This document shows, in pieces, positions 6,646-11,594 of a DNA stretch of 11,594 bases. The notes beneath the pieces are model-generated. The model saw only the letters and a program-made list of their open reading frames with translations, was not told the DNA's origin and did not search any database. Each line of letters opens with the position of its first letter. Position 1 is the stretch's first letter. This DNA comes from Actinocrinis sp046724665 (GTDB lineage: Bacteria; Actinomycetota; Actinomycetes; Streptomycetales; Catenulisporaceae), in contig JBKOWZ010000126.1 in assembly GCA_046724665.1 (NCBI GenBank), positions 1-11,594 of the forward strand, given 5' to 3'. The position numbers and the translations under genes are program-made.

Positions 6646-7035
6646 ATGGCCAACGGACTCTTTGTGCACGACGTGACGGCGCCTGGTTGCGTCGTGCTGA
6701 GCCTATGCGGTGAGCTGGACAGCGTCACCGCTCCGGTGCTGCGTGCGCAGCTGGCGGAGTTGGCCGCGCGGGGACAGCGCTGGCTCATCTTCGATCTCAC
6801 TCCACTCCTTTTCATCGACGCCTACGGCGTGAGGGTGCTGCTCGCCGCTGCGGCCCAGGCGCGCGAGCGCGGCGGGTGGGTCCGGTTGATCGGTGTGCGC
6901 CCCCGAACGCGCCGGGGCCTGCTCATTCGGCGTGTGATCAGGCGACTGCCGATCTATCGCACGCTTGAAGACGCGCTCAACGCTCCGCCGCGGCACTTCA
7001 CCTCGGTCCTGGTCGACCAGTTCGGCGAAGCGTAG
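6646..7035 (+). CDS. STAS-domain anti-sigma factor antagonist, atypical
   Basis: The 129-residue product is a single STAS domain: the first strands end in CVVLSLCGELDSVTAPVLRA, the central strand gives WLIFDLTPLLFIDAYGVRVL, and a later strand gives GGWVRLIGVRPRTRRGLL before the closing helix. STAS antagonists bind anti-sigma kinases of the RsbW/SpoIIAB type and free a sigma factor when unphosphorylated. In SpoIIAA-type proteins the regulated serine lies in the motif D-S-S-G; here it is D-A-Y-G, so the serine is replaced by tyrosine and the usual switch is missing. The ATG is chosen because GAGGGG (6629-6634) precedes it and the domain starts directly after it. No kinase or phosphatase gene is adjacent. 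It is a relative of the gene at 9817. Confidence 0.86.
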   Translation: MANGLFVHDVTAPGCVVLSLCGELDSVTAPVLRAQLAELAARGQRWLIFDLTPLLFIDAYGVRVLLAAAAQARERGGWVRLIGVRPRTRRGLLIRRVIRRLPIYRTLEDALNAPPRHFTSVLVDQFGEA

Positions 7036-7268
7036 AAGCTGCCGATGGGTGAACTGCGTGTCCCGCTCCAGCATGGTCGGCGCAGAATCGCGGCACGCTC
7101 CGAGGGGCGGGCGCCCACGTGCATCAGCGTGGACACGCAAGTGCCCGGCGCATCGCGCCGTCTCCCGAGGGAGGCTGAGGTCACGCGCGCAACGCGGGCG
7201 CTCGTTGCGTCTACGTACCCTGCGTCGTGCTGCCGGGGCCGGTGTGGGTCGGGGCTTTCGTGTCCCGG
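7036..7268. other. Intergenic segment with a weak hairpin
   Basis: No convincing gene is visible. CGCAACG (7188-7194) pairs with CGTTGCG (7203-7209) around an 8-base loop and may be a weak terminator for the STAS gene, although it lies 153 bases past the stop. Frames here are not recognisable as part of the GAF fragments that follow. Confidence 0.35.
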
Positions 7269-7469
7269 TCAGGCTGTTTCCAGTCCCGGGGTGTTCGTGG
7301 TCGTAGGCAGCGTGCCCGAGAGTAGCTCGGTGGCGATGCTGGTGGCGTCGGCGATTTGCCGGGCGGGGTCGGCTTGGTGCAGGCCGCGTTGGGCCAGGAT
7401 GCCGATGGTGGCCACGTCGGCGAGCGCCTGGCCGGTGCGCACGTCGGTGCCGCTGAGCACGCCGGGACG
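7269..7469 (-). pseudogene. GAF-domain tail of an ANTAR regulator, fragment
   Basis: The minus-strand frame reads LSGTDVRTGQALADVATIGI followed by LAQRGLHQAD. This is the end of the GAF domain as found in actinomycete GAF-ANTAR proteins, where a pattern like LxxxDLRTGQALADVATIGLL leads into the linker helix. In an intact gene an ANTAR domain would follow; here the frame continues through ARQIADATSIATELLSGTL to a stop at 7269-7271 with no ANTAR residues. Upstream the frame is open to about 7616, but the translation there is the antisense of the fragment at 7487. It therefore lacks both its start and its RNA-binding domain. It faces away from the N-terminal fragment at 7487-7600, with only about 17 bases between. 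Confidence 0.6.
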
Positions 7470-7486
7470 GGCGCTATCGTGAGGGC

Positions 7487-7600
7487 GTGACCGCGACCCG
7501 CGAAGAACAACTGATCGAGGCGCTCGTCGAAGCTGCCGACACCCTCGTGGACGACTTCGACGTGATCGAGTTCCTGCACACCGTGGCAGGGCGCCGCTAG
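7487..7600 (+). pseudogene. N-terminus of a GAF-ANTAR regulator, truncated after 37 codons
   Basis: A GTG at 7487 directly after GAGGG (7481-7485) opens a frame reading TATREEQLIEALVEAADTLV and then DDFDVIEFLHTVAGRR before a TAG at 7598-7600. The pattern E-x-x-L-x-x-x-x-V-E-x-A-D-T-L-V-x-D-F-D-V-I-x-F-L-H-x-x-A-x-R is the standard opening of GAF-ANTAR proteins, where it leads into the GAF domain (RCVELLDVDAAG-type sequence). Here the GAF domain is absent. The stop overlaps the stop of the convergent GAF-ANTAR gene within the palindrome GCTAGC (7596-7601), which places a rearrangement junction exactly at the end of the homology. It may still be translated as a short peptide, but it lacks any known functional domain. 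Confidence 0.62.
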
Positions 7601-8298
7601 CGATTGTTCTCATCAAAGCGCAGGCGGCGGTCCACCACGTCGGCGGCGACCTCGGCGATCAGGCGGCCGTCGGCGTAGGCGTAGGCGCGCAGTCGTACCA
7701 GGGCCTCGGCCACGCTCACCCCGAGCTGTACGCTGATCATGCCGGTGGCCTGGTGCACCTGCGCGCGATAGGTCGCCGGGGGCGCCCAGCCCGGCTTGAT
7801 GCGGTCGACACCGGTGGACTGCTGGTGTACCAGCAGGACGGTGATCGCGCCGGCCAGGGCGAAGACGTCCGCGAGAGCGCCGTCGAGCAGCGGTCCGGGG
7901 GTGGCGCGGTGGGCCAGCAGGGTGCCGACGCTGATCGCCCCGATCCGCAGCGGTAGGGCGAAGACCGCCCGCACGCCGAGAGCGACGGCGGCGGGGACGA
8001 ACACGGGCCAACGGCCCGCCGCACCCAGCAGGTCCGCCACCAGTACGGCCGCCCCGGCCGAGGCGTCCACCCCCGGGCCCTGGCCGAGGGTGAACTGCAA
8101 CTCCTCCAGCTCGGCGCCGACCGCCTCCTGACCCCAGGCCAACACCAGACCCGCGGGCCCGGTGCCCAGCCCGGCGCAGATCCCGTCGACCCCCAACGCG
8201 GCGGCGGCCTGCGCGGCCACCGCCTGCGGCAGGTTCACGCCGCGCTCCCGCCCGCCGTCCAGCAGCGCCAGGATCACGGCCATCCGGTCGCTGACCAC
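7597..8298 (-). CDS. GAF and ANTAR domain protein (transcription antitermination regulator)
   Basis: The 233-residue product is complete. Residues about 10-160 form a GAF sensor domain (AAQAAAALGVDGICAGLGTG; ELEELQFTLGQGPGVDASAG; a later strand VRAVFALPLRIGAISVGTLL). Residues about 174-226 form an ANTAR domain (YRAQVHQATGMISVQLGVSV, then AEALVRLRAYAYADGRLIAE and VAADVV). ANTAR domains bind paired hexaloop hairpins in nascent RNA and prevent termination; the GAF domain supplies a signal not known here. The start is GTG 8298; the AAGGGAAGG upstream is about 13 bases away, so the in-frame ATG at 8283 is an alternative. It is the only intact ANTAR gene in the window, flanked by fragments of relatives, and stands alone as a transcription unit. 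Confidence 0.9.
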   Translation of the reverse strand: MVSDRMAVILALLDGGRERGVNLPQAVAAQAAAALGVDGICAGLGTGPAGLVLAWGQEAVGAELEELQFTLGQGPGVDASAGAAVLVADLLGAAGRWPVFVPAAVALGVRAVFALPLRIGAISVGTLLAHRATPGPLLDGALADVFALAGAITVLLVHQQSTGVDRIKPGWAPPATYRAQVHQATGMISVQLGVSVAEALVRLRAYAYADGRLIAEVAADVVDRRLRFDENNR

Positions 8299-8561
8299 GG
8301 GGGTGACACCGCCTTCCCTTTGCCACTACCGCGGGGCGAACTGCTTCGAGGCCCGACCGGCTTGGGTCGCCTCGTGGGTCCGCTGCCGCGCTCACCGTGA
8401 GGTTAACCGGGACGGTGCTGCTTACGCGGGATCCACCGCCACGAATCCGGGGCCGGCGGGAGCCGGTTCCGGTCGAGGGCAAGTCGTGTCCCAGGTCGGT
8501 GAGGTCGCCTCGGCGGCAGACCCGACTTCCTTGACGCGGCGGCAGTCCGGGTGTGCCAGTG
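8299..8561. other. Region upstream of the GAF-ANTAR gene, no firm gene
   Basis: This stretch should contain the minus-strand promoter of the GAF-ANTAR gene. A minus-strand frame beginning MTLAHPDCRRVKEVGSAAEA and ending near 8422 is open for 47 codons, and its ATG overlaps the stop of the DUF1003 fragment as ATGA. I do not recognise it and it has no good ribosome binding site, so I do not call it a gene. Confidence 0.35.
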
Positions 8562-8711
8562 TCATGCGAACGCGGTCAGATTGACCACGATCCAGCCGAC
8601 GATGGCCACGGTCCGCACGATGATTGACCGCCAGGACCCGAACACCCCGGTGACCTGGCCGGCCAAATGCTCTCCACGGGTGCGCTTGTCGAAGCGGCGC
8701 CGGTTGGCCGG
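8562..8711 (-). pseudogene. DUF1003 family membrane protein, fragment
   Basis: The minus-strand frame between a TAA (8714-8712) and a TGA (8564-8562) reads FDKRTRGEHLAGQVTGVFGS and WRSIIVRTVAIVGWIVVNLT, ending AFA. This fits the first half of the DUF1003 domain, where an amphipathic helix (LADxVTxFxGSWRFIIxQ) leads to the first membrane helix (VxIVxWIVLNxxAF). The second half of the domain, with the WDPYPFILLN motif and second membrane helix, is missing, and there is no start codon or ribosome binding site in front. It is therefore a truncated remnant. The identification comes from one short but characteristic stretch, so another small membrane family cannot be excluded. Confidence 0.5.
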
Positions 8712-9018
8712 TTACCGATGACCAGCTGCCTTCACACCTTGACTTCACACGTCAACGTGCGCCCCAACGACGCCCATGACAACTCCCAGGTGAGAGGGCA
8801 GCGATCAAAGACAAGCATCCGCCGCGCGGCCATCTCACAGCGCCGCCGGGCGCGGCTTGATTCGCAACCAGCCTGGTGGCCCGCGTGTGTGGCGCGCACG
8901 AATCACAGCGCCGGGGTCTGGAGCGTCCTCGACGTCCTTATCGTACTGCGGCCATACCGGCGGCATAAGGTTCACCGCACGATGCCGAACCAGGGTGGTG
9001 TCGAATCAGTGAGCTGAT
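8712..9018. other. About 300 bases without a recognisable gene
   Basis: The plus-strand frame from 8667 to 9017 is open, but its translation shows no family motif and no biased codon use. The segment lies between the DUF1003 remnant and the end of the minus-strand gene at 9019. A 7-bp hairpin (GAATCAG / CTGATTC, 9003-9020) sits at its right edge. Confidence 0.4.
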
Positions 9019-9020
9019 TC
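9003..9020 (-). terminator. Small hairpin overlapping the stop of the 9567-9019 gene
   Basis: GAATCAG (9003-9009) and CTGATTC (9014-9020) pair perfectly around TGAG. The right arm includes two bases of the minus-strand stop codon (9019-9021). The stem is short and A/T-containing for this genome, so its use as a terminator is uncertain. Confidence 0.35.
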
Positions 9021-9567
9021 ACCGCAGCCGGGCCGGTCGCGGTGTCGCCAACACCTCGCCGAACAACAGCCGGTACTGCGTGAGCGCCGAGCGCAGTTCC
9101 TCGATCGTGGCTGCCCCCGTCCGTCCCCGCTCGCCGACCACGTACGCTTCGCGATACTGCGCCACCGCACAGGCGTGCTCGACCGACAGAAGGGCGAGGC
9201 GCTCACCGCGGTCGTCCGCAGGGTAGCCGCGCGCCGCGGCCACCTCGTCGACCAGCCGTCCGGCGCTCTGTACGGCGCCCGACGGATCGTCGGCGAAGCG
9301 TCCCTGCAACTGTTTCCACACCAGGGCGTAGGCGTTCACGGCGCTCGGGGCGATCGGCCGTAGACGCAGTGCGGCGTGTCGGCGCCGGCGCCGGACAAGT
9401 TCACGATCAGCCGCACGCGTGCCTCGAGACTCGTGGACCACCCGCTTGTACTCCGGCCCGAAGGCCGTACGCAGCCGGTGTCTGCGGTAGCGGGCCGAAG
9501 CAAGACCGGCCAGGCACCCCACGACGGTGACCGGGCCGAGAATCGCGATGGCGTCGCTCGCGGACAT
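9019..9567 (-). CDS. Membrane-anchored conserved hypothetical protein (182 aa)
   Basis: The product begins MSASDAIAILGPVTVVGCLAGLA, a single N-terminal membrane segment (about residues 5-24), followed by a cytoplasmic, charged helical domain. The sequence LRTAFGPEYKRVVHESRGTR, then AADRELVRRRRRH, the block WKQLQGRFADDPSGAVQSAG, then GYPADD, LLSVEHACAVAQYREAY and a final TIEELRSALTQYRLLFGEVL match a widespread actinomycete family of unknown function, usually of about 180-200 residues and often found beside stress genes. The ATG is supported by AGGGAG 6 bases upstream; the open frame extends to 9711 but the extra residues are not family-like. It is transcribed divergently from the STAS gene at 9817, with a 249-base shared promoter region. 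Confidence 0.82.
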   Translation of the reverse strand: MSASDAIAILGPVTVVGCLAGLASARYRRHRLRTAFGPEYKRVVHESRGTRAADRELVRRRRRHAALRLRPIAPSAVNAYALVWKQLQGRFADDPSGAVQSAGRLVDEVAAARGYPADDRGERLALLSVEHACAVAQYREAYVVGERGRTGAATIEELRSALTQYRLLFGEVLATPRPARLR

Positions 9568-9816
9568 ACTCAGCTCCCTGACTGGGGCCGTGGCCTGCCG
9601 GGACACGGCTGCTCCTCCAGTACCCGCGACGGCGTGTCCAAACGGGGACGCGGCTCGCGGCGGCCGGGTCCGGCTGCCGGCCGCGATGGTCACCTGTGAC
9701 CCGATGAACATAAGGGGGACGGGACGCGACGGATGCGCCTATGCTGGACGTACCGCCCCCGGACCTTGGACGGCGCATCACCCCCGCCAAGTCGTTCACA
9801 CGATGGGGAGCCGGGA
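9568..9816. promoter_or_regulatory. Divergent promoter region
   Basis: These 249 bases separate the starts of two divergent genes, so promoters for both must lie here. On the plus strand TATGCT (9740-9745) is a possible -10 element, without a clear -35 partner. GGGGAG at 9805-9810 is the ribosome binding site of the STAS gene. No operator-like dyad stands out. Confidence 0.4.
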
Positions 9817-10368
9817 ATGGCGGAACACTTCTTCATTCGGGACCGACGCATCACCGATTGGACGGTGGTGGCGATCGGCGGCGAGCTCGACGTGGCCACG
9901 GCACCGGCGCTGCGGTCACACCTGTCGGATTTGATCGCGAACGGTCGTACGCGTCTCGTGCTCGACCTCGCCCAGTTGCGCTTTCTCGACGCGTCTGGCC
10001 TGGGCATCCTGGTCTCGACGCTCGGTCGGCTCCGGGAGCACGGCGGCTCGCTGCGGCTGGTCAACGTGCACCCCCGGATCCGCCGGCTGCTGGGCATCGT
10101 CCGGCTGACCGACGCTCTGCCCGAGTACGCGTCCGTCACCCTGGCAGCGGGAGCGGGACGGTCCGGCGCTTCGGCCTCGGCGGTGCGGGAGATGGCAATC
10201 GTGCCGCTGCCCGAGACGGCTACACCCGTGCCGGCACTTCTCGCGCGACTCGCCGCCGCAGTCCCCGCCTCGCCCACGAGCGCGGAACCGGCGAACAGCA
10301 CTGGCGCAGTGGCTCATCCGCCGGCGCACCGCGTGCGGGCACCCCGTGAAGGGACCAACCGGAGCTGA
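9817..10368 (+). CDS. STAS-domain anti-sigma factor antagonist with C-terminal tail
   Basis: Residues 1 to about 112 form a canonical STAS domain: WTVVAIGGELDVATAPALRS, then TRLVLDLAQLRFLDASGLGI and GGSLRLVNVHPRIRRLLGIV. The D-A-S-G motif retains the serine that anti-sigma kinases phosphorylate in SpoIIAA/RsbV-type proteins, so ordinary partner switching is possible. After the domain comes an Ala/Pro-rich tail of about 65 residues (VPALLARLAAAVPASPTSAE and so on) that is unusual for the family, whose members are about 110-130 residues; it may be a flexible tail or the result of a frameshift that read past an older stop. The ATG at 9817 has GGGGAG 6 bases upstream. No kinase gene adjoins it. 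The gene is divergent from 9567-9019. Confidence 0.86.
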   Translation: MAEHFFIRDRRITDWTVVAIGGELDVATAPALRSHLSDLIANGRTRLVLDLAQLRFLDASGLGILVSTLGRLREHGGSLRLVNVHPRIRRLLGIVRLTDALPEYASVTLAAGAGRSGASASAVREMAIVPLPETATPVPALLARLAAAVPASPTSAEPANSTGAVAHPPAHRVRAPREGTNRS

Positions 10369-10409
10369 GCAACAGGTCACGGACGCGCTTTTCTCCTGAT
10401 CGGCAGTCG

Positions 10410-10698
10410 TCTGCCCGCATGCCAGCCACCATGCTCCTGCTCGGATCCTGCTCGGGTTGCTGTACGCGGCGTTCGCCGCCGCGCTGCTCGCCCTGCGCGG
10501 ACATCTGGTCGCCCCGGCGGACCAGCCGCGCCTGCACGGGACCGTCGGCCGACTGTGCGCCACGGCGGACATGCCCAAGCCCGCCCTGGCGGTCAGCGAG
10601 ACCGACCTGCCCGACGCCTTCGCCACCGGCCGCGACCCGACCCCGGCCACGCCGTGCTGTGCGTGACCACCGGCCTCACACGCCGCCTCGACGACGAG
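10410..10698 (+). pseudogene. htpX: HtpX-like M48 peptidase, truncated and frameshifted
   Basis: Three frames join to the N-terminal third of an HtpX-type membrane zinc protease. The first reads SARMPATMLLLG (to about 10445); the second, from about 10457, reads LLYAAFAAALLALRG, then PRLHGTVGRLCATADMPKPA and LAVSETDLPDAFATGRDP; the third, from about 10639, reads GHAVLCVTTGLTRRLDDE. In HtpX the next residues form the helix with the HExxH zinc site; here the homology stops at about 10698, just before the ribosome binding site of the next gene, so the catalytic centre is lost. The first shift is caused by an 11-base tandem duplication (10435-10456). HtpX normally degrades damaged membrane proteins under stress. 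The family assignment is firm from the DMPKPxLAVSxTDxPxAFATGR block. Confidence 0.82.
10435..10456. repeat. 11-base tandem duplication inside htpX remnant
   Basis: TCCTGCTCGGA (10435-10445) is followed at once by TCCTGCTCGGG (10446-10456), identical at 10 of 11 positions. Removing one copy restores the reading frame MLLLGLLYAAF across the junction, so the duplication is the frameshifting mutation. Confidence 0.7.
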
Positions 10699-10711
10699 AG
10701 AAGGACGAGCG

Positions 10712-10885
10712 ATGAGCACCTATCTGACGCCCGCCGAAGTCATGAGCACGTTGAAGATCGGCAAGACGAGCTTCTACAAGCTCCTCAGCGACGGCGACCT
10801 TAAATCGTTCAAGATCGGGCGTAGCCGGCGCGTGCCAGAGTCCGAGCTGCTCGACTACATCGCCACTCAGTCCGCCGGCGCGTGA
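10712..10885 (+). CDS. Excisionase-like helix-turn-helix DNA-binding protein (57 aa)
   Basis: The product MSTYLTPAEVMSTLKIGKTS-FYKLLSDGDLKSFKIG-RSRRVPESELLDYIATQSAGA is a single winged MerR-like HTH (HTH_17/excisionase family): the L-T-P-A-E-V opening, the recognition helix K-T-S-F-Y-K-L-L, the wing K-I-G-R-S-R-R and the closing helix with E-S-E-L-L-D-Y-I. Proteins of this family act as recombination directionality factors (Xis) of integrated plasmids and phages, or as small regulators. AAGGA (10701-10705) lies 6 bases before the ATG. The stop overlaps the GTG of the next frame (GTGA), which suggests coupling. No integrase is seen downstream in the window, so the Xis role is inferred only from the family. 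It begins directly after the broken end of htpX. Confidence 0.84.
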   Translation: MSTYLTPAEVMSTLKIGKTSFYKLLSDGDLKSFKIGRSRRVPESELLDYIATQSAGA

Positions 10886-11151
10886 CTTGTCGAGTACACC
10901 GACGTACCGAACGCCACCACCGGGTAGCAAGGAGTGCCTTCGCTGGCCTTCCCCTTGGCACCGGAAACGACCTGCGAGACAAGGTCGATTGGGAGGGCGG
11001 CGTGATCGGAGCCCTCGAACGGGGCCTCGACCCCGAGGATATCCCCGAGCAGTGCCGCGCCGAGTGGCACATCATCGCAGAGCTCTACCGCCGCCTCGAT
11101 GAGCAGTGCACAACCTTCTATGACGGCCTTCCGGCCGATGACGCCGATTAG
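10882..11151 (+). CDS. Small acidic protein, conserved hypothetical of mobile-element context
   Basis: The frame gives 89 residues. The second half is acidic and helical: DKVDWEGGVIGALERGLDPE, then DIPEQCRAEWHIIAELYRRL. I recall the D-K-V-x-W-E-G-G-V-x-x-A-L-x-x-G-L-x-x-x-D-I pattern from small uncharacterised proteins of actinomycetes, often encoded near HTH genes; no function is known. The start is unclear. The GTG at 10882 overlaps the upstream stop (GTGA), but its first 25 residues are Arg-rich and not family-like. AAGGAG at 10929-10934 has no in-frame start behind it, and GGGAGG at 10991-10996 stands 5 bases before an in-frame GTG at 11002, which would give only 49 residues. A damaged original start is possible. 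Confidence 0.6.
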   Translation: MTCRVHRRTERHHRVARSAFAGLPLGTGNDLRDKVDWEGGVIGALERGLDPEDIPEQCRAEWHIIAELYRRLDEQCTTFYDGLPADDAD

Positions 11152-11187
11152 CGGCTGCACCAAGACCACGGCCCAGAGGCAGTTTCA

Positions 11188-11239
11188 CCTTCTGATCGAG
11201 ATGGCCGGCCACCATCGGCGTCGCATCCGCCTTCTGATC
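11188..11239 (+). repeat. 10-base direct repeat in the gap before the last gene
   Basis: CCTTCTGATC occurs at 11188-11197 and 11230-11239, 42 bases apart, with the palindrome TGGCCGGCCA (11202-11211) between. All lie in the 114-base gap between two plus-strand genes. This could be an operator region, but short repeats also arise by chance. Confidence 0.3.
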
Positions 11240-11265
11240 CCCTCTGACCTCTTCGGGAGTGTCCC

Positions 11266-11484
11266 ATGCGCGACATCCATGTCCACGACCGCTATGCCCA
11301 GACCCCGCCGGAAAGCTGGATCGGACGCCGTTGGCAGTCCACCCGCCGACTCGCTTGTGGCTGCTGCCTGAGCGGCATCATCACCGCGCTCAAGCCCGGC
11401 GCCGTCCGCGTCGAGTGGGCCCAGTGCCTGCACTGGCCCGACAGTTGGGAGCCCATCGACCGCGGAGTGCTCGCACGCGCCTGA
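11266..11484 (+). CDS. Hypothetical protein with CGCC motif (72 aa)
   Basis: An ATG preceded at 6 bases by GGGAG opens a 72-residue frame that I do not recognise. It reads MRDIHVHDRYAQTPPESWIG, then RRWQSTRRLACGCCLSGIIT, then ALKPGAVRVEWAQCLHWPDS and WEPIDRGVLARA. There is no membrane segment. Four cysteines (three in C-G-C-C, one about 25 residues later in a Q-C-L-H-W context) together with nearby histidines could bind a metal or form disulfides. Alternating hydrophobic residues in the middle suggest a small beta fold. It is the third gene of the plus-strand cassette that begins at 10712, 114 bases after the second, and is followed by a hairpin at 11509-11534. Codon use fits the region and the frame is well supported, but the role is unknown. 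Confidence 0.62.
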   Translation: MRDIHVHDRYAQTPPESWIGRRWQSTRRLACGCCLSGIITALKPGAVRVEWAQCLHWPDSWEPIDRGVLARA

Positions 11485-11508
11485 CCCGAATCCGATCTCG
11501 ACATCGAC

Positions 11509-11534
11509 GGGGCGCCACCCGACGGGGGTGCCCC
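11509..11534 (+). terminator. GC-rich hairpin after the last gene
   Basis: GGGGCGCCACCC (11509-11520) pairs with GGGGGTGCCCC (11524-11534), with one G-T pair and one mismatch, 24 bases past the stop at 11484. It is the likely end of the 10712-11484 transcript. An A-rich patch (11551-11556) follows, and the window ends in a further GC-rich inverted segment. Confidence 0.6.
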
Positions 11535-11594
11535 CTCGTAGTCAATGCAGAAGAAAAACGGGTTACGAAGGGAAACCCCCGCCGGGGCGCCCGG

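Noticed and set aside
8162..8584. Plus-strand frame antisense to the GAF-ANTAR gene
   Set aside because: It is antisense to a clear GAF domain in its first part and shows no protein-like sequence afterwards.
1..11594. CRISPR array, rRNA, insertion sequence or defence genes
   Set aside because: No regularly spaced repeats, rRNA sequence, transposase motifs or terminal inverted repeats were found on reading through both strands.

Overview
The window is high-GC DNA with G/C-rich third codon positions, purine-rich ribosome binding sites and frequent GTG starts, which points to an actinomycete (Streptomyces-like or a relative such as Streptacidiphilus or Catenulispora; the genus is inferred). The gene families present (GAF-ANTAR regulators, STAS anti-sigma-factor antagonists, a PP2C/SpoIIE phosphatase remnant, PRC-barrel protein, DUF1003 and HtpX remnants, small hydrophobic proteins) are those typical of actinomycete general-stress accessory regions.

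Layout. 1-191: C-terminal end of an ANTAR protein. 258-2089: a graveyard holding a phosphatase tail, a phospholipase D fragment (both minus strand) and an APC permease destroyed by frameshifts and internal deletions. 2935-3478: an intact two-gene operon, PRC-barrel protein plus small membrane protein. 4079-5456: minus-strand genes for small membrane proteins, in two groups, each followed by a strong hairpin. 5457-6203: a minus-strand open frame with coding-like composition that I do not recognise, followed by two tandem GGTCT/AGACC dyads. 6646-7035: a STAS protein whose usual phospho-serine position is tyrosine. 7269-7600: two GAF-ANTAR fragments in opposite orientation. 7597-8298: an intact GAF-ANTAR protein. 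8562-8711: a DUF1003 remnant. 9019-9567 and 9817-10368: a divergent pair, a membrane-anchored conserved protein and a second STAS protein with the canonical serine. 10410-10698: a truncated, frameshifted htpX. 10712-11484: a compact plus-strand cassette of an excisionase-like HTH protein, a small acidic protein and a cysteine-containing small protein, closed by a hairpin.

How they fit. STAS antagonists and GAF-ANTAR regulators are ends of signalling paths (partner switching of anti-sigma factors; RNA-binding antitermination), but no anti-sigma kinase is present and the only phosphatase is a fragment, so the surviving proteins must work with partners elsewhere. Intact genes cover only about 38 percent of the window by my count, far below the usual actinomycete density, and at least six genes are dead or truncated. 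I read this as an accessory, recombination-prone region that is being eroded, with a possible mobile-element fragment at its right end. I do not see a clear new defence or biosynthetic system. The most distinctive items are the serine-less STAS protein, the tandem dyads and the right-end three-gene cassette.
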